Part shown: positions 1 to 7,631 of the stretch, piece by piece
Numbering within the stretch: position 1 is the stretch's first letter
Layout: each line of letters opens with the position of its first letter
NCBI GenBank assembly: GCA_003024985.2
Contig: PXIH01S0000049.1
DNA: 12,422 nt
Source: Euperipatoides rowelli
Taxonomy: Eukaryota; Onychophora; Udeonychophora; Euonychophora; Peripatopsidae
Direction: 5' to 3' (one strand)
Notes under the pieces: model-generated
The model's database searches: none
The model's input: only the letters and a program-made list of their open reading frames with translations
Told to the model about the DNA's origin: nothing
Translations under genes and position numbers: made by a program

Positions 1-17
1 TATATATATATATATAT
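1..17. repeat. (TA)n microsatellite, cut by window edge
   Basis: The window opens with about eight uninterrupted TA dinucleotides. The array may extend leftwards beyond the window. Confidence 0.9.
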
Positions 18-380
18 GTCGTATTTTACTATTATTCTCATATCTTGTTTAGAATAAGACATTGCATTCTACAGCCAAAGAAAAAAATAGCCCACGTAAT
101 ATTTATGCATACTCTCTAAATTAGCTTATAGAATATGTTTATAAAAAGGGGATACTAAAATTTGGTGAATGTCCATATGCTTTTAATTTTTATATGAAAT
201 TGCTAGGGGGGGAGCTAAACTTTATTAGTATGTGGGGTTTTATGCATTCTACTTTGTTGAGAGATAAGTCGGTCCAGTTATGGCTAAACCTGCGATTTAC
301 GTATAAAAACCACACTGGAGCTAATGATTCCTGGTCCGTTATATCTATTACAGTGTTTGCGTATATTACCACACTGGCTT
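18..380. other. Intronic sequence without recognised feature
   Basis: This is presumably part of the Ogg1 intron downstream of the 1103..1247 exon. Short overlapping open frames exist on both strands (for example 194..421 plus, 190..372 minus), but neither resembles a known protein and there are no splice signals in a coding context. Confidence 0.6.
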
Positions 381-441
381 CACTTCTGGCATTCTGGTGC
401 TCTTTTGATGTCTACTGGTAGTACTCCTCATAAAATATTGC
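381..441 (+). repeat. Left arm of perfect 61-bp inverted repeat flanking Ogg1 exon
   Basis: Base-by-base comparison shows this segment is the exact reverse complement of 1446..1506 (61 of 61). Identity stops sharply at both ends. The partner is part of the minisatellite region, so this copy seems to be a displaced and inverted piece of it. Its inner 39 bp also match 2187..2225 in inverted orientation. Confidence 0.95.
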
Positions 442-1102
442 TTCACTGAGTCCGGTCTCGACAAACACTGTACTCTCTTCTTTAACAAAGCAGCAGGACG
501 TGTCATCACTACTAACTTTGCAAAAGTTAATAAACAGTTTTTATAATATAGCCTACTTTAAATTACTAAAACTAACTTAATTCCCTTTACTAAATTTTAT
601 CAAACTACTTAAAAATTAATAGCACTGATTATATTTACACATACGTGAACAAATTTATGTAAAAAGATACTTATAAAAATTATAATTTTTTTTATTTCAA
701 GTTAAGTTGAAATAAATTGACAGGATACTTTCATTGTATTAACTCAAGATTTTGTAAGCTCAATAAAAAAGGTACACATTTTGATTTTTCTCATTTCTGT
801 ATCTTATCCATATGATTATGGCCCTAATTTCAACAATTATACAGACACACGAGAGTGTATTATGAATAAACAAAGCCTGAAAGTGCACATGGACATTGGA
901 CATCAGTTACAGAGATCTTGCTGAACATGAAGACATGAATCTTATCCAGAAAATACAATAAAAATTACTGGTTTCTAATAGATTGCATATAAAAATTTAA
1001 ATCATTTTAACTTTGAAGTGCAATGACCACCACTAGATACTTTTATTTCTTAACCTTAAATGTCTAAATGCTTTGTTATTTAGCCATCATTTAATTTCTT
1101 AC
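442..1102. other. Intron downstream of the Asp exon, no further feature recognised
   Basis: This AT-rich sequence begins, on the minus strand, with the donor GTAAGAAATT at 1102. I read the minus strand in all frames for the next OGG1 exon (WGPxAGWAQ-type motif) and found none. No TE protein similarity was seen. Confidence 0.6.
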
Positions 1103-1247
1103 CTATTTCTTTATATGCTTTATCCGTAACTGATTTATAACTTTTAAGACTTGGCAGATAATCTCGACAGGCTATCTGCCACACATGAGTATCTACAGGA
1201 ATTGCTTCAGCCTTATCTAATGACATGAGGCATACACAATCAGCCAC
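1103..1247 (-). CDS. Ogg1: 8-oxoguanine DNA glycosylase, downstream exon (catalytic Asp)
   Basis: This 145-nt exon is found by homology and splice sites. Read on the minus strand it begins after acceptor TTCCTTAG (AG at 1249-1248) with VADCVCLMSLDKAEAIPVDT, continues HVWQIACRDYLPSL, and ends KAYKEI plus one base before donor G|GTAAGAA (GT at 1102-1101). It joins in phase 0 to the Lys-ending exon at 9328 and restores the human-like GVGxKVADC block with no gap. The residues aligned to human Cys253, Asp268 (the helix-hairpin-helix catalytic Asp, in PVDTH) and His270 are all present. The exon leaves in phase 1, where the next family residues should be Gly followed by the NFFRxxWGPxAGWAQ region. 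I searched the minus strand of 1..1080 for that motif and did not find it, so the next exon lies off the left edge. Skipping this exon would shift the frame and remove the catalytic Asp. Confidence 0.95.
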
Positions 1248-1445
1248 CTAAGGAAGAAGCCACAACCACAAATTAGAAATTGCAATTGTAGCTAAAAATT
1301 AATACATCCATTAAATAAAAAATAAATATTCAATTTGGCATGCAAAAGTGGTGTAATAGTGATCATCTTAGAAGTATTGACAGTGTTGTCATAGATGTGG
1401 CAGCAGTGTTATATTAGTACCAATAGTATTATCTTAAGAATAGCA

Positions 1446-1506
1446 GCAATATTTTATGAGGAGTACTACCAGTAGACATCAAAAGAGCACCAGAATGCCA
1501 GAAGTG
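1446..1506 (-). repeat. Right arm of perfect 61-bp inverted repeat flanking Ogg1 exon
   Basis: This is the exact reverse complement of 381..441. The arms are separated by 1,004 bp that contain the 145-nt Ogg1 exon (1103..1247), so the arms lie in the introns on either side of it. The arm overlaps the start of the duplicated block at 1468. Confidence 0.95.
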
Positions 1507-1787
1507 TTATGAATACCATCAGTAGTCATCTTGGAGTACCAGCCATGTTATCTTAGGATAGAAGCAATGAATTTCTGATATCCTAAAATAACATTGTTGG
1601 TACTCCAAGATGACTACTGCTGGTACTATTAAGATGACTACTACTTGTACTCCTATGATGTCTACTGCTAGAACAGCTCATATGACATTTCTGGTACTCT
1701 TAAGATAATACTATTAAGTGTACCCAGTAATCTTATAAAGTTCTACCAGTAGCAGTCATGTTAGAAGTACTACCAGTATTATCTTAA
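1468..1787 (+). repeat. Duplicated block, copy 1 (uninterrupted)
   Basis: This ~320-bp block begins ACCAGTAGACATC and ends AGTATTATCTTAA. It recurs in the same orientation as 2187..2351 plus 3006..3128. The left parts are offset by 719 bp and the right parts by 1,341 bp, because a LINE fragment interrupts copy 2. Copy 1 therefore preserves the LINE-free empty site at about 1657..1664. It has one more 24-bp unit than copy 2, near 1610..1640. Confidence 0.9.
1521..1618. repeat. Hairpin: 40-bp arms, 18-nt loop (copy 1)
   Basis: Arm 1521..1560 and arm 1579..1618 are reverse complements at 37 of 40 positions, with the 18-nt loop 1561..1578. The hairpin marks the point where the minisatellite units change orientation. 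It is part of the duplicated block and recurs at 2240..2337. Confidence 0.9.
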
Positions 1788-2186
1788 CATGACACTAATA
1801 TAATAGAACTATAATTGGTACATTTAAGATTATTACTATTGGTACCTTTAAGATTACTAAGTACTACTGGTTCTCATAAGATAACACAACTGGTACTTAT
1901 TAGGATGACTGCTACTGGTACTTTTAAGAGAATACTAATGGTACATCTAAGATGACTACTACTATTACTCTTAAGATGACTACTTCTGGTACTCCTAAGA
2001 TAATACTGATCGTACTACTTTTACTACTGATGATGCTACTAAGATTACTACTACTAGTACTTTTATGATGACTACTACTGGTACTCCTAAGATAATACTG
2101 ATGGTACTCTTTAAGATGACTACAATACTACTGGTACTTAAAATAACTACCGGTACTGGTAACTTTAAGAGAATACCGATGGTACC
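1785..2186 (+). repeat. Long inverted repeat, arm C
   Basis: Read as reverse complement, this ~400-bp segment aligns end to end with 3355..3752 with only scattered substitutions and a few short indels. Both arms share the same order of variant units, including the private AGCATCATCAGTAG variant and the AACCAGTAGTACTTAGTAAT variant. The similarity therefore reflects an inverted duplication and not just shared unit sequence. Confidence 0.88.
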
Positions 2187-2239
2187 ACCAGTAGACATCA
2201 AAAGAGCACCAGAATGCCAGAAGTGTTATGAGTACCATC

Positions 2240-2337
2240 AGTAGTCATCTTGGACTACCAGCCATGTTATCTTAGGATAGAAGCAATGAATTTCTGATAT
2301 CCTAAAATAACATTGTTGGTACTCCAAGATTACTACT
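2240..2337. repeat. Hairpin: 40-bp arms, 18-nt loop (copy 2)
   Basis: This is a near-identical second copy of the hairpin at 1521..1618, with arms 2240..2279 and 2298..2337 and the same 18-nt loop. It has a few extra substitutions (for example GGACTACC for GGAGTACC in arm 1). Confidence 0.88.
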
Positions 2338-2351
2338 ACTTGTACTCCTAT

Positions 2352-3005
2352 TCAAATTCAAGCCTTTACTACATCAAACGGCTCTCCTAAGGATCTATGA
2401 CTCACTTATATCCCAATATTGAACTACTGTGATATTGTCTGGACAAACTGCAGTAAAAAACTAGCAAATAATCTGCAAATGGTATCAAATAATGTGGCTA
2501 GAGCCATAGTGTACGGTCCAGGATTACATAGTGCCACCCAGGCAAAAAAGACTTTGGGCTGGATCCCCTTAGCTGCCAAAAGGACGTTACACCTGGGGAC
2601 ATTTATATAGAAATGTCAAAATGAGCGAGCTCCAGAACAACTCTCTTATTTATTCGACAGAAATAAAATTTTGCATCCACACAACTCTTGTGCAAAAACT
2701 AGTGGAAATCTCAAAATTGAATGTTCCACATCCTGTTTGGAGTCCAAATCATTTTTTAATAGTGCCCCTAAAGTATGGAATAGTATTCCATTGGATATTA
2801 GAAAAGCAAATTCTTTTCATTCTTTTAGAAATATGTTCTCCGAATATTTAAGGATTACAGAAAAAAATTGAGAGCTTTAGTTTTAGTGTAAATTTTTATA
2901 TTACTGCCATATATTTTATTTGTTTATTTATTTCTGGATAGTATATTTATAACAAGGTCCCTTGAGAAACATCATTATTGATGAAAAAGGTTCTGCAAAC
3001 TGTAA
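2352..3005 (+). mobile_element. 5'-truncated LINE fragment, RT C-terminal end and 3' UTR
   Basis: The plus strand encodes the region after the reverse transcriptase domain of a Jockey/CR1-type LINE. Visible blocks are LLRIYDSLI (from about 2385), LNYCDIVW (2419), SATQAKKTLGWIPL (about 2530), APEQLSYLF (about 2635) and APKVWNSIPLDIR (about 2765..2803), ending in a TGA at 2869..2871. These match the family pattern of N-Y-C-x-V-W, L-G-W-L-P and P-K-L-W-N-S-L-P-L. A frameshift near 2415 and an in-frame TAG at 2608..2610 make it dead. About 130 bp of 3' UTR follows, with a GGTCCCTTGAGAA stretch like LINE 3' ends. Both junctions are fixed by comparison with the empty site at 1652..1670. Relative to Ogg1 it is antisense. 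Confidence 0.85.
2385..2871 (+). pseudogene. LINE ORF2 C-terminal remnant
   Basis: This is the decayed coding part of the 2352..3005 insertion. The frame is the same on both sides of the TAG at 2608, so only one stop interrupts the last ~150 codons, while the part before about 2415 is in another frame. The ATG at 2671 is not a real start. The reverse transcriptase catalytic motifs are absent because the copy is truncated upstream of them. Confidence 0.82.
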
Positions 3006-4091
3006 CTGCTGAAACAGCTCATATGGCATTTCTGGTACTCTTAAGATAATACTATTAAGTGTACCCAGTAATCTTATAAAGTTCTACCAGTAGCAGTCAT
3101 GTTAGAAGTACTGCCAGTATTATCTTAAAATTGCCAGTAGTAGTCATTTTAAGAATACTAATAGTAGTAGTCATCTTAGTATCATCAGTAGTATTTTAAA
3201 AGTACCAGTAGTAGTCATCTTAGCATTACTATCAGTATTATCTTGGGAGTCATTTTAAGAGTACCATTAGTAGTCATCATAGGAGTACCATCAGTATTCT
3301 TTTAAGATTAGCAATTAGTAGTCATCTTAAGAGAACAGTAGTACTTATCTTAAATGTACCATCAGTATTCTCTTAAAGTTACCAGTAGTCATTTTAAGAA
3401 CTGGTAGTATTGTAGTCATCTTAAGAGTTCCATCAGTATTATCTTAGGAGTACCAGTAGTAGTCAACGTAAAAGTACTACTAGTAGTAATCTTAGTAGCA
3501 TCATCAGTAGTTAAAGTAGTATGATCAGTATTTTCTTAGGAGTACCAGAAGTAGTCATCTTAAGAGTAATAATAGTAGTCATCTTAGATGTACCATTAGT
3601 ATTCTCTTAAAAGTACCAGTAGTAGTCATCCTAATAGTACCAGTTGTGTTATCTTATGAGAACCAGTAGTACTTAGTAATCTTAAAGGTACCAATAGAAA
3701 TAATCTTAAATGTACCAATTATAGTTCTAATATACCAGTAGTGTCATGTTAGGAGTACCATCAGTATTCTATTAAAAGTGACAATAGTAATCATAAATGT
3801 ACAATAGCAGTCATCTTAATAGTATCAGTAGTAAACTTAAAAGTACCAGTAGTAGTCATCTTAAAAGTACTAGTATTAGTCCTCTTAATAATACCAGTAA
3901 TGCCATCATAGGAGTACCAACAGTATTCTCTTAAAACTACTAGTACGGTAGTAGTCATCTTAATAGTACGAGCAGTTTTCTTTTAGGAGTATCAGTAGTA
4001 GTCATTTTAAAAGTACATAATAGTCATCTTAAAATACCAGTAGTTTCACCTTAGGAGTACCATCAATATTTTCTTAAAAGTACCAGTAGTA
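3006..4091. repeat. Diverged minisatellite, middle tract
   Basis: The same 23-24-bp units as at 1362..2351 appear here, from about 3128 on mostly in the orientation AGTACCAGTAGTAGTCATCT. The tract includes the end of duplicated block copy 2 (to 3128) and arm C-prime (3355..3752). It is cut at 4091 by the minus-strand LINE and resumes at 6887. Confidence 0.85.
3355..3752 (-). repeat. Long inverted repeat, arm C-prime
   Basis: This is the inverted partner of 1785..2186. The spacer between the arms is about 1.17 kb (2187..3354) and holds duplicated block copy 2 and the plus-strand LINE fragment. Both arms lie in one Ogg1 intron, so a single pre-mRNA would contain both. Confidence 0.88.
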
Positions 4092-4129
4092 AGTTAAAGT
4101 TAATTGGTTTGGGATGGAGTAAGCCATAA

Positions 4130-4265
4130 CTTTTACACCCTATTTGCCTCTGTAATAATTTATCTTGATTAAGTGATTGTCTAATAAATTCTTAAAACGA
4201 TTTAGTGTATCGCATTGTATTAGGTTTGAGGGAGCTGATTCCATATATAGCCTACACTATACGAT
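4130..4265 (-). pseudogene. LINE ORF2 extreme C-terminus
   Basis: On the minus strand IWNQLP is followed in a shifted frame by SNLIQCDTLNRFKNLLDNHL and a short tail ending in TAG near 4126. This matches the W-N-x-L-P then F-K-x-x-L-D-x-x-L ending of LINE ORF2 proteins. The ~35 bp after it would be the whole 3' UTR before the minisatellite flank. Confidence 0.7.
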
Positions 4266-4829
4266 TTGTAATAAAAGCAAATCTTGAATTAATTATTGTT
4301 ATTTCCCTTTTTAATTTCATTTCATGCCCTCGAGTGGATGTGTAATCCAATAAAATAAAATAATTATCTTTTAAAATCTTATTTTTGTTTATAACAAAAA
4401 AATCAAATCGCCTCGTAGTTTTCACTCCTGAGGTTTCACTATTATATATTCCAAAAGAATGTCTAGATGCTTCTTATAATCTAATTTTGTCAATTCCCTT
4501 ACTTTTTTTTGAAGAAATTCTTAAAAAACTTTCTAATCTAACTTAGACTTTATTGTTAGTATATAATAAGCCACTGAACCTTAGTCTATCAGGGGTTGAA
4601 GGATCTACAAATATTCTTAAATCAATTCTACCAAAAATTCCCAGTGATATTAGAGTCTTTTATATAGTTTACTTAGTGCAAAACCTACATGATCTGAAAA
4701 ATTCAATCTACTATCTATATTCAGACCCAAATGTTTATAGTAGCTACAAGACTTTTTCAATGGTTTGACCTTCAATTTTATACTCCATTTATAAGTTTAT
4801 ACTATATTTCCCAAGATCAGCATTTTTAT

Positions 4830-5800
4830 TTTATCATTATTAATTTTGAATTTGTTTGTGTAATTCATCTATTGCCTCCTGTAAACAAAATACATCTTCT
4901 TCATTATCCATTTTTGAAAATAATCTCACATCATCAGCATAGCTCAACATACCACAACCATTAGAAATTTTCATGTCAGACATAAACACATTGAACAAAG
5001 GGGCAGATAGTATTGTGCCCTGTGGCAATTCTAAATCTTATTTCCGATAGAGCATCTCCTATAATCGTCTGGAAAGGGCGATTATACAAAAAATTGTATA
5101 ACCAATTAATGTATTGTGAAGGAAATTCATAGTGCATTAATAATCAATAGGTAGGCTGCAGAGTCGAAAGCTTTTGATAAAACCAAATAAATAATACAAA
5201 CTCTATGACCTTTATTTCTCAAAGCAGTCCACAAATTCATCGAAGTTAATAAACATGTCTGTCGATTTTTTTTTTCCGGTAACCATGTTGCATTTCATTT
5301 AAACATCCATCAATAAATGGTTGTATACGTTTTAAGATTAATTTTTCTGAAATTTTAGCTATTCGTTTAGTAATGCATATTGGATGGTAATTTTCTATAC
5401 ATGAATGATTACCATTTTTGTAAGTTGGTAAAATTAATGTTTCTCTCCAGCTACATGGGAGATGTCGTCAAAAGAGAAGCATTCAAACTTACAAATAAAG
5501 TTTGCAAAATATTCTGAGAACAATTTAATTAAATTATAAGGTATATTATCTGTACCTCTTACATACAAATTTTTAAAATCTTTTATAATTTCCATCCCCA
5601 TCAAATTTAGAATAAATTTCTGAGATTTTATTTTCAGATTTATCAGCAAAGAACCTTGCAAACTCTTCAGCTATATCCTTTCTTCCTATTATTTTATCAT
5701 TATTAACAGATAGTTTCCTCATATAATCTATATTTTCTATATTATTTCTTTTTTTTTGCAAATTGTTTGAAAATATATTTCTCATCTTTTTTAATACAAT
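4830..5800 (-). pseudogene. LINE reverse transcriptase domain remnant
   Basis: Minus-strand frames show the linker AEEFARFFADK (about 5690), the RT-1-like GTDNIPYNLIKLF block (from about 5560), the motif-A-type LSKAFDS (5180..5160) holding the first catalytic Asp, LPQGTILSAPLF (from about 5031) and the YADD catalytic box (4941..4930) followed by VRLFSK. These identify a non-LTR reverse transcriptase. Blocks fall in different frames with stops between them, so no functional enzyme can be made. Confidence 0.86.
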
Positions 5801-6149
5801 TCAATTGGTGGTCAAAATACAATCTTTTTTTTTTTTAGTTAAAGAAACAACTTGATTTCTACAAGTTTTATAAGTGTATTGGAACCAGTTCAGTATATAA
5901 ATCCTAAAATATATAGCTTTTGTTTTACCATATTTAATTCATTATCCTACCATAGCCTAAAGGTTTTGACATTTTTTTTCTCTATTTTTATCTATCACAG
6001 TTTGTTTAACAGGAACACAATTGTTTATAATCCTATTTATAGTCACAATTATTTTATTATAACTTATATTCAGATTCATCAACAATTGCCTATCACTCAG
6101 TTCATCATTATTTTCCCTTAAATTGATTTTATTGTATTCATGTATTATT

Positions 6150-6700
6150 TTATTTTATATGGATCAGAAAAGTATAAATTATTTAACTCACATTCAATTA
6201 GATCGCTTTTTAGCAATGGGGGAAGATAGTTTATATTATTAAAAATAGCACAGTCATTCGTTATTATCAAATCCAATATTGAAGAACTTGTTCCTCTATT
6301 GAAGAACTTGGTAGAGTTGGTTTCTCTACCAACTGATATACGAAATTTGTATTTATGAAATCAATAATTTCATTTTCAAAATAGGTATCATTTTCAGTAT
6401 GTAATGTTTTCCAATTAATATTTGGAAGATTCATATCTCCCAGTATAGTAAAATAAGCAAAGGAACCTGCTTTAAAATATTCTAATCCTATTTTAAGTAC
6501 TTTCAATAGACACAAGTTTGTTTCAAAAGTTGAGTTTGGGGGCGATAGTAGCCTATACACCAATGAGAAACAATTTTTTGTTCAATTCTATAAAAAAAAA
6601 CAAATAATTTCCAAATTTTCACTTTCAATATTAACATTATATCTGACAGCAAAACATTTTTATTTACTCCAAATAGTATTAAGTTAAATGCACGTTTGTG
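6150..6700 (-). pseudogene. LINE endonuclease domain remnant
   Basis: Minus-strand reading shows YNVNIESENLEIICF (about 6640), VYRLLSPPNSTFETN (from 6560), ILGDMNLPNINW (6443..6408, the conserved GDFN-x-P-x-I-x-W block with catalytic-region Asp and Asn), FVYQLVEKPT (about 6350) and, in a shifted frame, SSSILDLIITND and then KSDLIECEL (the S-D-H motif region, here without the His). A 20-bp tandem duplication (6277..6296 with 6297..6310) accounts for the frame change after EKPTLPSSS. Confidence 0.82.
6277..6310. repeat. 20-bp tandem duplication with 14-bp identical cores
   Basis: TATTGAAGAACTTG occurs at 6277..6290 and 6297..6310. A 20-bp step inside the LINE endonuclease remnant is not a multiple of three, and it separates the frame of EKPTLPSSS from that of LDLIITND, so it is a visible inactivating event. 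A 9-bp-arm hairpin (6308..6316 with 6324..6332) lies directly beside it. Confidence 0.85.
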
Positions 6701-6886
6701 TTCTGCTATTAGTCTATTAAAATTATTTTCATCAATAGTTGTCTGTTGTATAATTTAGTTGTTTTACATCTGTATTCAAAAGCTCAATTTTTTATCAATT
6801 ATTGCAATATTTTCTGTATTTTTTTTTTAATACGGTACCTGTTTCTGAGTATAACTAATGGTTTTATCCAATTTGTCTATACATAC

Positions 6887-7022
6887 TCATCTTAAAAGTA
6901 CTAGTTATCTTAATAGCACCAGCAGTGTCATTTTAGAAATACCATCAGTATTCTCTTAAAAGTACCAGAAGTGTTTTCTTATGAATATCCCTAGTACAGT
7001 AGTAGTAGTCACCATCCTAGGA
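6887..7022. repeat. Diverged minisatellite, right remnant
   Basis: About six units of the same repeat (CATCTTAAAAGTAC, ACCATCAGTATTCTCTTAAA, GTAGTAGTCACC) appear in the same orientation as 3128..4091. It is the continuation of that tract after the 2.8-kb LINE insertion and fades at about 7022. Confidence 0.82.
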
Positions 7023-7344
7023 GAATGATTTTGATGCTGTTTATTTATAAAATATCATAGAATAATTTTTTTTATGACACACACAAGCATCCTTAGAGAA
7101 ATTTGTTAAGATATGGTCGAGATTTCCAGACTTTTTTAAAAAAATATCATGCTACAGTTAATTATAAAGATTTATTTTAAACAAAATAAACAATGTTGCT
7201 AAAATTTATAGAATAATCAGTGTAATGTGTCTATAAGTCTATTTATGCATCATTTGTCCAAAATTATTTGATCGAATGAAAATAAAATAAATAAAATACC
7301 ATTTTTGACAAAGTTTTCTTTAAGTACTGTAAGAATATAGCATT
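7023..7344. other. Intronic AT-rich spacer, nothing recognised
   Basis: This stretch lies between the minisatellite remnant and the 3' end of the next LINE. I see no coding similarity, tandem repeat or clear palindrome. Confidence 0.6.
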
Positions 7345-7346
7345 TG

Positions 7347-7363
7347 TTTTATTTATTTATTTG
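7347..7363 (-). terminator. AATAAA-rich LINE tail, possible cryptic poly(A) signal
   Basis: On the minus strand CCAAATAAATAAATAAA contains three overlapping AATAAA hexamers in the same orientation as Ogg1. It is the LINE's own tail. Use of it as a premature poly(A) site in the Ogg1 intron is possible but is inference only. Confidence 0.5.
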
Positions 7364-7631
7364 GCATCAAAACAATGGTCGAAAGGGACCAATTACAGAT
7401 TTGCTTAGAAATTAAATCAAAAATAACAAATTGTTAGATATAACATGGCAAACATATAAAAACAAAATTAAATACATATAACATGGTCAAAATATAAAAA
7501 CAAGATTAAATATATAGTCAATTGGTAATTAAACTGGCTAGTTATAAAAGATCAAGAATAATCTATATACAGTAAAAACAACAATAGTCAATATAAACTT
7601 ATCAATCAATATTAGCATCTAGGCTATAGGC

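Larger units (their letters stand above)
1362..2351. repeat. Diverged minisatellite, left tract (about 23-24-bp units)
   Basis: The tract holds imperfect tandem units around AGTACCAGTAGTAGTCATCT plus TTAAG, mixed with a second type around AGTACCATCAGTATTCTCTT plus AAA. Up to about 1560 the units read in this orientation. From about 1579 to 2186 they read as the reverse complement (AAGATGACTACTACTGGTAC), then flip again at about 2187 and at 2298. One exact unit length is confirmed by a 24-bp difference between the duplicated blocks near 1610. No known satellite family is recognised. Confidence 0.85.
2187..3128 (+). repeat. Duplicated block, copy 2 (interrupted by LINE)
   Basis: The left half 2187..2351 matches 1468..1656 and the right half 3006..3128 matches 1665..1787, with a handful of substitutions and one missing 24-bp unit. 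Between them lies 654 bp of LINE sequence. About 8 bp present in copy 1 (GATGTCTA) is absent at the junction, and no target-site duplication is evident. Confidence 0.88.
4092..6886 (-). mobile_element. Decayed non-LTR retrotransposon (APE endonuclease + RT), about 2.8 kb
   Basis: On the minus strand this region carries, in order, the C-terminal half of an AP-endonuclease-like domain, a linker, a reverse transcriptase and a C-terminal tail, all typical of Jockey/CR1/I-type LINE ORF2. It lacks ORF1 and the start of the endonuclease, so it is 5'-truncated. Many frameshifts and stops break it. The insertion sits inside the minisatellite: the left flank stops after TACCAGTAGTA (4091) and the right flank resumes TCATCTTAAAAGTAC (6887), which rejoin to a normal repeat unit without an obvious target duplication. 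The 3' end on the minus strand finishes TTAACTTTAACT, a possible two-unit tail. The orientation is sense to Ogg1. The exact clade is not assignable by eye. Confidence 0.88.

Noticed and set aside
194-421. 75-codon plus-strand open frame near the left edge
   Set aside because: Overlaps the displaced 61-bp repeat arm and an opposing open frame; no family resemblance.
820-1000. Candidate next Ogg1 exon after a TTTCAG on the minus strand near 885
   Set aside because: The following frame meets a stop within a few codons and lacks the expected W-G-P and A-G-W-A residues.
1995-2201. 68-codon minus-strand open frame rich in Val and Ile
   Set aside because: It is the translation of the minisatellite; the hydrophobic repeats follow the 24-bp units and there is no independent coding evidence.
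1362-4091. CRISPR-like array of short repeats
   Set aside because: Units are contiguous and diverged with no unique spacers, no constant repeat and no cas genes; the context is a eukaryotic intron.
5852-6121. 89-codon plus-strand open frame rich in Ile, Phe, Ser
   Set aside because: It is the antisense shadow of the minus-strand LINE linker region.
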